A stretch of 64,000 nucleotides of DNA, taken from assembly GCF_900172235.1 (NCBI RefSeq), contig NZ_FWFQ01000011.1, positions 1 to 64,000 on the forward strand, in the 5' to 3' direction. The position numbers and the translations under genes are program-made. Positions 54,415-63,229 of this stretch are shown here, one piece after another (positions within the stretch are counted from its first letter, which is position 1; the number at the start of each line of letters is the position of its first letter). The notes beneath the pieces are model-generated. The model was not told the origin of the DNA. It did no database searches and worked only from the letters and a program-made list of their open reading frames with translations. The stretch comes from Pseudoruegeria aquimaris. GTDB lineage: Bacteria > Pseudomonadota > Alphaproteobacteria > Rhodobacterales > Rhodobacteraceae.

Positions 54415-55031
54415 TGGAGGGCACGTGGATCAGGCAGGGCGGCGCGGAGCGCGTGATCTGCGTCTTCGGCGGCTGGGGGTTGGGGCCCGAGGCCGCCGGC
54501 GGCCTGCCCTGCGATGCCGATCTCTACTGGCTGCGCGATTACCGAACACTTGACGCAGCCCTGCCCGATTTTTCCCGCTATTCTTCCCGCGTGCTGGTGG
54601 CATGGTCCTTCGGCGTGGCCGCCTACGGCCATTGGCAGGAAGGGCGCGCGGACGGGTTCGACACCCGCGTCGCGCTCTGCGGCAGCCCCGCCCCTGTGGA
54701 CCGCCGCCTCGGCATCCCGCCACGCACCTACGAGGCCACCCAAGGCGGGCTGTCGCCGGAGAGCTTCGCCGCCTTCGCCGGCCTCTGCCATGGCAAGCCC
54801 GTCACGCCGGGCGAAGTGGACATTGCAGCGCTTGGCGAGGAACTGGCCGCGGTGAAGGCACGTGGGGCGGCGCCTGCCGTGGCATGGGATCTGGCCGTGA
54901 TCGCCCTGCAGGATCGCATCTTCCCGCCGGGCAACCTGCGCCGGGCCTTCGCCGGCACGCCGATCCGCGAACTGGACGCCCCCCACGTGCCTTTCGCCGC
55001 ACTGTCGCGCTGGGAGGATCTGCTGCCATGA
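54414..55031 (+). CDS. bioG: Pimeloyl-ACP methyl ester esterase BioG
   Basis: BioG frees pimeloyl-ACP from its methyl ester, the gatekeeper step before BioF. The 205-residue alpha/beta hydrolase has GGWG, the nucleophile Ser65 in AWSFGVAA, Asp in ALQDRIFPP and His in DAPHVPF. It lacks the lid-rich length of BioH. Pairing with bioC directly downstream supports the call. Confidence 0.9.
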   Translation: MEGTWIRQGGAERVICVFGGWGLGPEAAGGLPCDADLYWLRDYRTLDAALPDFSRYSSRVLVAWSFGVAAYGHWQEGRADGFDTRVALCGSPAPVDRRLGIPPRTYEATQGGLSPESFAAFAGLCHGKPVTPGEVDIAALGEELAAVKARGAAPAVAWDLAVIALQDRIFPPGNLRRAFAGTPIRELDAPHVPFAALSRWEDLLP

Positions 55032-55801
55032 AGGATTGCTGCCGGCGCGCGCCCGACCAGACCCGCGTGGCCCGCAGTTTCGCCCGCGGGATGGCGAGCT
55101 ATTCCCGATCCGCCGTGGCGCAGGCACAGGCGGCTGACCACCTGTTCACCCTCGCGCAGGCACGGGGGCTGAGCACCGCCGGGAACATCTTCGAATTCGG
55201 CGCGGGCACCGGCTTTCTGACCCGACACCTCGCGACGCTCGCCCCGAGCGCATTCACCGCCAACGATCTCGTGCCCGACTGCGCCGACGGGCTGCGCGCG
55301 CTGGTGCCCGGGGCCGCCTTCCGATTCCTTCCCGGCCCCGTGGAAAACCTGCCGTTTGACGGGCCGTTTGACGTGATCGCCTCGGCCTCCACCCTGCAAT
55401 GGCTGTTTGACCCGGCCCCGCTGCTCGCGCGGCTCTACGATGCGCTTGCACCCGGCGGCTGGCTGCTGCTGTCGGCCTATGGCCCCACCCATTTTCCCGA
55501 ATTGCGCGCGCTCGGCCTGCCCGAAGGCGCGCCGGGGTATCGCGACGCTGCGGGGATGGCGGCGCTATTGCCTGCGGGCATGGAGATCGCCTGCGCGCAG
55601 GATCAGGAGATCACCCTGCGATTTGACAGCGCCCGCGCCGTGCTGCGCCACCTGCGCGACACCGGGGTGAACGGCGGCACCGGCCAGCGCTGGGGGCGCG
55701 CGGACCTGGCCGCCTTCTGTGCGGCCTACGAGGCGCGGTTCGGCGATGAGGGCGGCGTGCGCCTGACCTATGCGCCGAGCTATCTGGTGGCGCGGAAATA
55801 A
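55028..55801 (+). CDS. bioC: Malonyl-ACP O-methyltransferase BioC
   Basis: BioC methylates malonyl-ACP so that fatty acid synthesis can build the pimeloyl chain. The 257-residue SAM methyltransferase begins with the RVARSFARGMASY segment typical of BioC. It has motif I FEFGAGTGFLT (about 55-65) and ASTLQWLFDP. It overlaps bioG as ATGA. It is the last gene of the operon. Confidence 0.92.
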   Translation: MKDCCRRAPDQTRVARSFARGMASYSRSAVAQAQAADHLFTLAQARGLSTAGNIFEFGAGTGFLTRHLATLAPSAFTANDLVPDCADGLRALVPGAAFRFLPGPVENLPFDGPFDVIASASTLQWLFDPAPLLARLYDALAPGGWLLLSAYGPTHFPELRALGLPEGAPGYRDAAGMAALLPAGMEIACAQDQEITLRFDSARAVLRHLRDTGVNGGTGQRWGRADLAAFCAAYEARFGDEGGVRLTYAPSYLVARK

Positions 55802-55865
55802 TGATAAGATTGGTGAGCCGGGCGGCGCCCGCACCGGGGCGGAAGCGAAGCGCCCGCCCATGGGG

Positions 55866-55899
55866 CGGGGCGGGCGCTGCCCGGCGGTGCCCGCCGGGC
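55866..55899. repeat. REP-like G+C-rich intergenic repeat, copy C
   Basis: The unit GGCGGGCGCTGCCCGGCGG followed by TGCCCGCCGGGC lies between the converging bioC and GntR genes. Upstream, CGCCCGCCCATGGGGCGGGGCG adds a further hairpin that could stop both transcripts. Confidence 0.6.
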
Positions 55900-55907
55900 C
55901 AAGGCCT

Positions 55908-56525
55908 CTAACCCAGCCGCTTCAAATGCCGCTGCAGAATGGCCACGGCGCTTTCCGCGTTCTTCTGCGAGATCGCCACCATGATCGCGCGGTGATCGCG
56001 ATCGCTGCGCTCCTCCCAGTGGCTGCGGTAGGTGGCCAGAAGGTGGCGCGCGCCGAGCCGTTGCAGATCGTCGATCTGCGCCAGCATCCGCGGCATGCCG
56101 CAGGCCGCGAGGATGGCGCGGTGGAAGCGCCGGTTGCCCTCTTCCCACGTCACGATGTCGGCTGCTTCGTCGCAGGCCACGCGGGCGGCCTCGGCCTCCT
56201 GCACCTGCGCGGGGGTGAGCCGCGGCACGGAATGGCGCAGGGCCACCGGCTCCAGCGCCAGGCGCATCTCGCGGATTTCGCGGATGTCGGCCGGATCGAA
56301 GGGCGCCACGCGCATCCCGCGGCGCGGCAGCGAAACCGCCAGCCCGCGCGCCTGGAGCCGCAGGAAGGCTTCGCGCACGGGGACGTGGCTCGTCTCGAAG
56401 GCGCGGGCGATGTGATCCTGCCGCAGCTTCTCGTCCGGCGCCAGTTCGCCCCGGATGATCTGATCGCTCAGGGCCTCGGTGATGCGGTCGGAAATGGTGG
56501 ATTTCGCTGCGGTTTCCATGGGCAT
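55908..56525 (-). CDS. bioR: GntR family regulator, probable BioR
   Basis: The 205-residue protein has a GntR winged helix (about 10-72; ALSDQIIRGELAPDEKLRQ, VPVREAFLRLQARGLA) and an FCD-type helical domain (about 85-195). It converges on the end of the bio operon. BioR is the GntR-type biotin repressor of alphaproteobacteria, often linked to bio genes, and its box precedes bioB. No BioR box is evident before this gene. The start is one of two close ATGs (56525 or 56519). Confidence 0.72.
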   Translation of the reverse strand: MPMETAAKSTISDRITEALSDQIIRGELAPDEKLRQDHIARAFETSHVPVREAFLRLQARGLAVSLPRRGMRVAPFDPADIREIREMRLALEPVALRHSVPRLTPAQVQEAEAARVACDEAADIVTWEEGNRRFHRAILAACGMPRMLAQIDDLQRLGARHLLATYRSHWEERSDRDHRAIMVAISQKNAESAVAILQRHLKRLG

Positions 56526-56603
56526 TCTGATAGGGTGGCGCTGGCCCCGTTGCAACGGAAATGGGCAGGCGCATTCGCGCCCGCCCGGTCGGGCATCGCC
56601 CGG

Positions 56604-58958
56604 CTACTTCCTTCGCATCGCGTCCAGCAGCGCCGCGCCCAGCGCGCCGTTTCCAGCCTCCTTCGGCCCGGCTCCGCCCTTGCGCGGCGGCTGCTTGCCA
56701 CGTGAGCCGCCTGCGGACTTCTGCGCGGCCCCGCGCTCCGCGCGGGCCTCTTTGGCCGAAGCGCCGCCGTCCTTGCGCATGGACAGCCCGATGCGCTTGC
56801 GCGGGACGTCCACCTCCGTCACCCGGACGCGCACCACGTCCCCCGCCTTCACCACCTCGTGGGGGTCCTTCACGAAGCGGTCGGCAAGCTGGCTGACGTG
56901 CACGAGCCCGTCCTGGTGGACGCCGATGTCCACGAAGGCTCCGAAGGCCGCCACGTTGGTGACGGTTCCTTCCAGAACCATGCCGGGTTTCAGATCGGTG
57001 ATCTCCTCCACCCCGTCGGTGAAGGTGGCGGTCTTGAAGCTGGGGCGCGGATCGCGGCCCGGCTTCTCGAGTTCGGCGAGAATGTCACGCACCGTGGGCA
57101 GGCCGAAGGTCTCGTCCACGAAATCCTCGGGCCTGAGAGCCTTGAGCGTGGCGGAATCGCCCATCAGGCTGCGCAGATCGCGCCCGCAGGCCGCCACGAT
57201 CCTGCGCGCAACGCTGTAGGCCTCGGGGTGCACGGCGGATGCGTCCAGCGGCTCTTCGCCGCCGTTGATGCGCAGGAACCCCGCGCATTGCTCGAAGGCG
57301 TGCGGCCCGAGGCGGGCGACGTCCAGCAGCTGCCGGCGGGACTTGAAGGCGCCATGCACATCGCGGTGAGCCACCACGGCCTCCGCGAGGCTCGGGCCGA
57401 GCCCCGACACATGCGCCAGCAGCGCCGCGGACGCGGTGTTCAGATCCACGCCCACCGCGTTCACAGCATCTTCCACCACCGCTTCCAGCGCCTTCGCCAG
57501 CCGGTGCTGGTCCACGTCGTGCTGATACTGCCCTACGCCGATGGATTTCGGCTCGATCTTCACCAGTTCGGCCAGCGGATCCTGCAGGCGCCGCGCGATC
57601 GAGACGGCCCCGCGCAGCGAAACATCCAGATCCGGGAACTCGCGCGCGGCCAGTTCGGACGCCGAGTAGACGGAGGCCCCCGCCTCCGAGACCACCACCT
57701 TCGTCGGCACCTTCTGCCCCTTGGGGATCATCTTCAGCGCCTCGGCCACCATGCGCTCGGTTTCCCGGCTGGCGGTGCCGTTGCCGATGGCGATCAGCTC
57801 CACGTCATGCTTGGCCACGAGGCTCAGCACCGCATGCATCGCGCCCCGCAGATCGTTCTTCGGCTGGAAGGGATAGAGCGTATCTGTGGCCAGCAGGCGG
57901 CCGGTGGCATCCACCACGGCGGCCTTCACCCCGGTGCGGATGCCCGGATCGAGCCCCAGCGTGGCGCGGGGGCCGGCGGGCGCCGCGAGCAGCAGATCCT
58001 TGAGGTTGCGGGCGAAGACGTTGATCGCCTCCTCGTGGGCACGGGCACGCAGATCGCCCAGCAGATCGAGGAACATGGAGGTCGAAAGCTTCACCCGCCA
58101 TGTCCAGCCCGCCACCTTGCGCAACCAGAGATCGCCCGGCGCGTCGCCGTTGATGCCGATCGCATGGGCGATGATGCCCACCGCGCGGTCGGCGCCGGTT
58201 TCAGGGTCGGGCGCGATCTCCAGCGTGACGATGCCTTCCTTGGAGGCGCGCAGCATCGCCAGCGCGCGGTGCGCGGGCACGTCGGCCCAGCGCTCGCGGT
58301 GGGCAAAGTAGTCGGAGAACTTCGCCCCCTCCTGCTCCTTGCCCTCCACCACGGTCGCGGAGAGAAAGGCCTCCTTCTGCATGAAGCCGCGCAGCTCCCC
58401 CAAAAGGGCGGCATTCTCGGAGAGCCGCTCCGTCAGGATGTCGCGCGCGCCGTCCAGCGCGGCCTTCACGTCGGCCACGGCCTCCGTCAGGTAGCCTTCC
58501 GCCAGGGTCTCCGGGCTGGCCGCGCGATCGGCGAGGATCGCCTCCAGCAGCGGCTCAAGCCCGTTTTCCCGCGCGATCATGGCGCGGGTGCGGCGCTTGG
58601 GCTTGTAGGGGAGGTAGATGTCTTCCAGCGCGGCCTTGGTCTGCGCGCCGGCGATGGCTTTCGCCAGATCCTCGGTCAGCTTGCCCTGATCCTTGATCGA
58701 GGCGGTGATGGCGGCACGGCGATCCTCCAGCTCGCGCAGGTAGGCGGCGCGATCGGCCAGCGTGCGCAGCTGGGTATCGTCCAGCCCGCCCGTCACCTCC
58801 TTGCGGTAGCGTGCCACGAAGGGCACGGTCGCGCCCTCGTCCAGCAGCTTGAGCGCCGCCTCGACCTGCTGCGGACGCGCGCTGATCTCGGCGGCGATGG
58901 CCTGGGCGATGCGGGCCTTGGTGGCGGCTTCGGAAACGGGGGCGGAATCGGGCACCAT
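56604..58958 (-). CDS. tex: Tex-family RNA-binding transcription accessory protein
   Basis: The 784-residue protein matches Tex in length and order. It has an N-terminal helical region (PFVARYRKEVTGGLDD), a YqgF-like nuclease fold (LGLDPGIRTGVKAAV), helix-hairpin-helix motifs (VDLNTASAALLAHVSGLG) and an S1 RNA-binding domain (GMVLEGTVTNVAAFGAFVDIG). A basic Lys/Arg-rich tail follows. Tex binds RNA polymerase and nucleic acid and can assist RNA turnover. ATG 58958 has GGAG six bases upstream. Confidence 0.93.
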   Translation of the reverse strand: MVPDSAPVSEAATKARIAQAIAAEISARPQQVEAALKLLDEGATVPFVARYRKEVTGGLDDTQLRTLADRAAYLRELEDRRAAITASIKDQGKLTEDLAKAIAGAQTKAALEDIYLPYKPKRRTRAMIARENGLEPLLEAILADRAASPETLAEGYLTEAVADVKAALDGARDILTERLSENAALLGELRGFMQKEAFLSATVVEGKEQEGAKFSDYFAHRERWADVPAHRALAMLRASKEGIVTLEIAPDPETGADRAVGIIAHAIGINGDAPGDLWLRKVAGWTWRVKLSTSMFLDLLGDLRARAHEEAINVFARNLKDLLLAAPAGPRATLGLDPGIRTGVKAAVVDATGRLLATDTLYPFQPKNDLRGAMHAVLSLVAKHDVELIAIGNGTASRETERMVAEALKMIPKGQKVPTKVVVSEAGASVYSASELAAREFPDLDVSLRGAVSIARRLQDPLAELVKIEPKSIGVGQYQHDVDQHRLAKALEAVVEDAVNAVGVDLNTASAALLAHVSGLGPSLAEAVVAHRDVHGAFKSRRQLLDVARLGPHAFEQCAGFLRINGGEEPLDASAVHPEAYSVARRIVAACGRDLRSLMGDSATLKALRPEDFVDETFGLPTVRDILAELEKPGRDPRPSFKTATFTDGVEEITDLKPGMVLEGTVTNVAAFGAFVDIGVHQDGLVHVSQLADRFVKDPHEVVKAGDVVRVRVTEVDVPRKRIGLSMRKDGGASAKEARAERGAAQKSAGGSRGKQPPRKGGAGPKEAGNGALGAALLDAMRRK

Positions 58959-59115
58959 TGCGGTCTCCAGTGTTGCTGCTCGGATCGCCGTTCTAGCCGT
59001 GCCGCGCTCGAGTGGAAAGCGCCGAGGCCGGCTTGAGGGGGCGATTTCCGCTCCGATGGCCGAAATGCCGATACGCGGCGAGATGCCTGCTGCGATGACG
59101 GCGGGCGTGGACCGT

Positions 59116-59616
59116 TCAGCCGCAGTATCTGCGCACCTCGGTATCGCGCAGGCCGGTTTCGACCAGCAGGCAGCGGTTGCGGGCTTCGTAGTAGTAGCCG
59201 CGCGCATACCACATCACGGCCTCCTGCTCGTCCCCATCCGAGACCATCCACGCCCCGCGCAGGTATTTGACCGCATAGGTCAGGTTCGTCTGGGGGTCGA
59301 GCAGATCGGAGGGCTTGCCGCGAAAGCCCATCTGGCCCGCCGTTTCAGGCAGGATCTGCATCAGCCCGAAATAGGGGCCGTTGCGCGCGCGGGGGCGGTA
59401 GTCGCTTTCGCGCTGGATCACCCGGTGCACGAGGCTGCGTGGCACGCCGTGGGCATCGGCGGTTGCGTTGATCATGGCGCGCAGTTCGGGCGTCTCGTTC
59501 GGGTAGAGCCGCATCAGTTCGGGCCCCGTCTCCTTCTTGGCCACGCCGCAGGCGGCGAGGAGGAGGGCGGCTGCGAGGATCGGGAATCGCGTCAGGATCG
59601 GGCGGAGGCTGGGCAT
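59116..59616 (-). CDS. Lytic transglycosylase lipoprotein
   Basis: The 166-residue protein has a lipobox LAAC (Cys about 23) and a short SLT domain: VIQRESDYRPRARNG with the catalytic Glu, YFGLMQILPETA, and NLTYAVKYLRGA. It would cut peptidoglycan at the outer-membrane side. The two C-terminal cysteines (NRCLL...RRYCG) may bond. Confidence 0.87.
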   Translation of the reverse strand: MPSLRPILTRFPILAAALLLAACGVAKKETGPELMRLYPNETPELRAMINATADAHGVPRSLVHRVIQRESDYRPRARNGPYFGLMQILPETAGQMGFRGKPSDLLDPQTNLTYAVKYLRGAWMVSDGDEQEAVMWYARGYYYEARNRCLLVETGLRDTEVRRYCG

Positions 59617-59693
59617 GCCGCAGCTTCCACGAAGCCAGGGTCGGCGATCAACGGGCTTGCGCGGAATGGGCGGGATTCGGCCGGCACCGGCAT

Positions 59694-60122
59694 TCAGGAC
59701 GTCGGCGCCGGCGGCGCGACGCAGCTTCGGAACCTGCGCACCTCGGGGGCGGCGCCTTCGAGCGAGAAACGCACCCCCTGGGATTCGGTGAAGGCCGTGG
59801 CGGTCGTGTTGAATTCCAGCCCGTCCAACACGTTGCCGAAGCCACGGTCGCGCACCGAGAGCCGCGTGCCCTCGACTGCATGCCTGTCGGTGCCGATCGT
59901 CAGCGCCCGCCCCCCTTCGAAGGCCATGCCGAAGGTCGCGCTGGGGGCCCAGGCCCCGGCCTTGAGATCGAGACTCAGCCGGTATTCCGGAATGGAAGGA
60001 TCATGGGTGATGACGATTCCGGCCGAATCGTTCTGGTGGGACAGCCGGCACAGCGGCCGGGAGGAGAATTCCCAGGCAAAGGCCTCCGTCGGCAGCAGCA
60101 GAAGGGCGCAGAGATACCGCAT
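59694..60122 (-). CDS. Small exported protein, function unknown
   Basis: The 142-residue protein has a signal peptide (about 1-16, LCALLLLPTEAFA). Its mature region (FSSRPLCRLSHQNDSAGIVITH, then a beta-rich segment) I do not recognise. A GTG at 60152 could add ten residues, but the signal peptide favours the ATG at 60122. Confidence 0.6.
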   Translation of the reverse strand: MRYLCALLLLPTEAFAWEFSSRPLCRLSHQNDSAGIVITHDPSIPEYRLSLDLKAGAWAPSATFGMAFEGGRALTIGTDRHAVEGTRLSVRDRGFGNVLDGLEFNTTATAFTESQGVRFSLEGAAPEVRRFRSCVAPPAPTS

Positions 60123-60231
60123 CCCTCTCAAGGTAGCGCCCGTGCGGCCCACAGCAACCTAAACTGGGCAGAATGCCTTCAGTCATCGGCCGGTTCAGGC
60201 CATTCCGTGCGATTTCAGGAGAGGAGGAAAG

Positions 60232-60308
60232 TGGCGGACTGGGGAGGATTCGAACCCCCGACCCCTTGATTCGTAGTCAAGTACTCTATCCAACTGAGCT
60301 ACCAGTCC
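60232..60308 (-). tRNA. tRNA-Arg (anticodon ACG)
   Basis: On the minus strand the 77 bases fold into a cloverleaf: acceptor GGACTGG/CCAGTCC, D-arm with AGCTCAGTTGGATAGAG, anticodon loop CTACGAA, T-arm GGTTCGAATCC. Discriminator G is followed by an encoded CCA. The ACG anticodon (read as ICG after deamination) decodes CGU/CGC/CGA arginine. Confidence 0.96.
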
Positions 60309-60372
60309 GCTTGGGGTGAGGCGGCTTTTAGACCTGCCGTCTGGGGAGCGCAAGAGCGAAATCGCAAAAAAT

Positions 60373-61776
60373 TCACCCCGCCGCATCATCCAGTGAAATT
60401 TCTCCTTTCGGCAGCCAGATCGCGAAGGCGCTGCCGCTGTCATCGCTGCGCAGAAGCTCCAGCCGCCCGCCGTGTCCGCGCACCAGTTCGGCCGCGATGG
60501 CGAGCCCGAGACCCGTGCCGCCCTTGCGCGTTCCGCCCTGGAAAGGCTTGAAAAGATGCTCCAGCGCCTTGGGCGGCAGACCGGGGCCGGTATCCGTCAC
60601 GTGGATGATCCAGGCCTCGTCGTCTTCCTCGGCGCTCAGGGTCACGGTGCCGCCCTTGCCGGTGGCGGCGATGGCCTGCCGTGCGTTGCGGGTGAGATTC
60701 GTCAGCACCCGGTAGAGCTGCTCGGGATCGGCGCGCAGGGTGAACTCTCGCGGCACCGCGCTCCGGATAACCACGCCCTCCTCGCCGCCCGCGAGCGACT
60801 CGCTGGCCACGATGTCATCCACCAGCCCGGCAAGCGCGAAACGGCTGAGCATCGGCGCCGGCTCCTCGGCCTTGCCGAAGGCCAGCGTGGATTCGCAGAG
60901 GTTCACCGCGCGGCTGATCGAGTTCATCAGCTTGGGCACGGCCCGCTGCACGGCCGGATCGCTGCTGATCTCCATCCGGTCGGTGAACAGCTGGGCGGTG
61001 GTGAGGATGTTGCGCAGATCGTGGCTCACCTTGGCCACGGCGCCGCCGAGCTGGGCCAGCCGCTCCTTCTGGCGCAACGCGCCGGTCAGCTCGGTCTGCA
61101 TCGACTGCAGCGCCTCCTCGGCCTCGCGCAACTCGGTGATTCCCGCGCTCGGCTGGATGATGCGCCGCGCATCCTCGGGCGCCACCGCGTAGCTCTGCAT
61201 CGCGCGCACCACGCGCTTGATCGGGGTCACAAGGAAGCCGCGCACCGCGAGGAACAGCAGCACGGCGGTGAAGGCCGAGATCACGGCCGAGAGAATCAGG
61301 ATCCGCACCCCGTAGTCGAGCATCGCCGCCCTCAGGGAATCGGTCTCGGTGGTGATCTCGATCAACAGCCCCGCCTCGCGCACCGGCTGGCCGATCACCC
61401 GGATCACCTCGGGCTCCGGGTTGACCAGGCGCATCATCGCGTCCCGGATCAGCACCCAGGCTCCGGCGTCGCGCAGATCGACCGTCCGGTCGATCGGGGC
61501 GGGCATGGGTGAAGACAGGATCAGCTGGCGCACCTCGTCGCGCCGCAGCACCACGTTGAACACACCGGCGTTGCTCAGAAGCTCGGCTTCCAGATCCGGG
61601 TCGATCATGTCGTTGGCCAGCAGGGCCAGCGAGGCGATCTGCGCCTTCTCCAGCTTCAGCAGCAGGTAATCCTCCCGGAACCGCGCCACGGAGGGCACGA
61701 AGATCATCACTTCCGCCAGCATGACGAAGAGCACCGTCAGCATCAGGAAGCGTCCGGAAAGCGATCTGAGGAACAT
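60373..61776 (-). CDS. Membrane sensor histidine kinase
   Basis: The 467-residue protein has two membrane segments (about 11-30 and 158-180) framing a periplasmic sensor of about 125 residues. A HAMP-like linker, phosphoacceptor SHDLRNIL (His252) and ATPase boxes (NLTRNARQAI, DTGPGLPP, GTGLGLAIA) follow. It follows the disulfide reductase gene by about 30 bases on the same strand. No response-regulator gene is in the window. Confidence 0.87.
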   Translation of the reverse strand: MFLRSLSGRFLMLTVLFVMLAEVMIFVPSVARFREDYLLLKLEKAQIASLALLANDMIDPDLEAELLSNAGVFNVVLRRDEVRQLILSSPMPAPIDRTVDLRDAGAWVLIRDAMMRLVNPEPEVIRVIGQPVREAGLLIEITTETDSLRAAMLDYGVRILILSAVISAFTAVLLFLAVRGFLVTPIKRVVRAMQSYAVAPEDARRIIQPSAGITELREAEEALQSMQTELTGALRQKERLAQLGGAVAKVSHDLRNILTTAQLFTDRMEISSDPAVQRAVPKLMNSISRAVNLCESTLAFGKAEEPAPMLSRFALAGLVDDIVASESLAGGEEGVVIRSAVPREFTLRADPEQLYRVLTNLTRNARQAIAATGKGGTVTLSAEEDDEAWIIHVTDTGPGLPPKALEHLFKPFQGGTRKGGTGLGLAIAAELVRGHGGRLELLRSDDSGSAFAIWLPKGEISLDDAAG

Positions 61777-61807
61777 GGCCCTGCCCTTCACCCTGCCCTG
61801 CGCGCGG

Positions 61808-63226
61808 CTACGGCAGGTATTTCTGCACGAAGCCCACGACCTTCTTCACCGTCGGGTTCTCGAACAGCTTGGGCGAGAAATAGGCCCCGGCGGCCCGCTT
61901 GTTGACCTCGCCCAGCGTCGGATAGGGGGCTATCATGTTGGCAACGGCGGACATTTTCAACTTGTTTGCGATGGCGAGCGACCAGACGCCGATCAGATCC
62001 CCGGCCTGCGTCCCCACGATGGAAGCGCCCACGGGGCGGCCCTTCACCACCATGACCTTGATCAGCCCGGTGGTGCGCCCTTCCGCGATCGCGCGATCGT
62101 TCTCCTCGAAGGGGAAGCGCACCACGGTGAGCGCATCGCCGTGGGCCGCGCGTGCCTGCGCTTCGGTCTGGCCGACCTGCGCGATCTCGGGATCGGTATA
62201 GGTGGCCCAGGGGATGTGATCGGTGCGCGCCTTGCTTGGCAGCCCGAAGAGGATCGAGCGGATGATGACGCCGGCGTGGTATCCGGCCACGTGGGTGAAC
62301 TGGAAGCCCCCGGCCACGTCGCCGATGGCGTAGACGCGGCGGTTGCTGCTGCGCAGGTCGGGGCCGACGGTGACACCCTGCCGGGTGTAGTCCACCCCGG
62401 CGGCCTCCAGCCCGAGGTTTTCGACGTTGACCTTGCGGCCCACGGCCACCAGCAGATGGGTGCCGGTGAAGCGGCGGCCGTCCTCGGCCTCGACGGTGAT
62501 GGCACCGGCCTCGCCCGAAACCCGCGCCGCCTTGGTGCCTTCCTCGATCACGATGCCCTCGGCGCGCAGGCGTTCGAGCGCAATGGCGGCGATCTCGGGA
62601 TCATCCTTGCCCAGCGCCTTCTCGCCCTCGATCACCGCCACCTCGCTGCCCAGCCGTCGATGCGCTTGCGCCATTTCAAGCCCGATGGGGCCGCCGCCGA
62701 TGATCAGCAGGTGGCCGGGCTGTTCGCGCAGATCGAAAAGCGTTTCGTTGGTCAGATAGGGCACGTCGGCCAGGCCGGGAATTGGCGGCACGAAGGGGCC
62801 GGAGCCAGTGGCGATCACGAAGCGGCGCGCGGTGATCACCGTATCGCCGGCCTGCACCTCGCTTTCCGAGATGAACCGTCCGAATTCACGGATCACCTTC
62901 ACGCCGAGGCCCTCGAACCGCTCCTGGCTGTCCACCGGCTCGATGGTTTCGATCACCCTGTGCACGTGATCCTTCGCCGCCCCGTAGCTCACTTCGGGCA
63001 GGACGGGCGTCACGCCGAAGGGGCGGCCCGTGCCCATCGCATGGGCGTGTTTGCCCGCCGCCAGCAGTGCCTTGGAGGGCACGCAGCCGAAGTTGAGGCA
63101 GTCGCCGCCCATCTTGTGGCCTTCCAGCAGGACGACCTCCGCCCCCATCTGGACTGCCCCCGCGGCCACCGAAAGCCCCCCGGAGCCGGCGCCGATCACG
63201 CAGATGTCCGTCTTGATCCTTTTCAT
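61808..63226 (-). CDS. FAD-dependent disulfide reductase (mercuric reductase/Lpd-like)
   Basis: The 472-residue class-I flavoprotein disulfide oxidoreductase has VIGAGSGGLSVA for FAD, the redox pair GGDCLNFGCVPSK (Cys43, Cys48), GGGPIGLEMAQ for NAD(P)H and a C-terminal dimer domain. It lacks the N-terminal HMA domain and the C-terminal Cys pair of true MerA, so mercury reduction is unlikely. It is three bases after the TVP38-family gene, a common pairing. Confidence 0.85.
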   Translation of the reverse strand: MKRIKTDICVIGAGSGGLSVAAGAVQMGAEVVLLEGHKMGGDCLNFGCVPSKALLAAGKHAHAMGTGRPFGVTPVLPEVSYGAAKDHVHRVIETIEPVDSQERFEGLGVKVIREFGRFISESEVQAGDTVITARRFVIATGSGPFVPPIPGLADVPYLTNETLFDLREQPGHLLIIGGGPIGLEMAQAHRRLGSEVAVIEGEKALGKDDPEIAAIALERLRAEGIVIEEGTKAARVSGEAGAITVEAEDGRRFTGTHLLVAVGRKVNVENLGLEAAGVDYTRQGVTVGPDLRSSNRRVYAIGDVAGGFQFTHVAGYHAGVIIRSILFGLPSKARTDHIPWATYTDPEIAQVGQTEAQARAAHGDALTVVRFPFEENDRAIAEGRTTGLIKVMVVKGRPVGASIVGTQAGDLIGVWSLAIANKLKMSAVANMIAPYPTLGEVNKRAAGAYFSPKLFENPTVKKVVGFVQKYLP

Positions 63227-63229
63227 GGC

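Noticed and set aside
56859-59036. Plus-strand open frame of 725 codons opposite tex
   Set aside because: No motifs; the Tex protein on the other strand is complete and of family length.
61808-63226. Mercury resistance function for the flavoprotein
   Set aside because: It has no HMA domain, no C-terminal Cys pair and no mer genes nearby.
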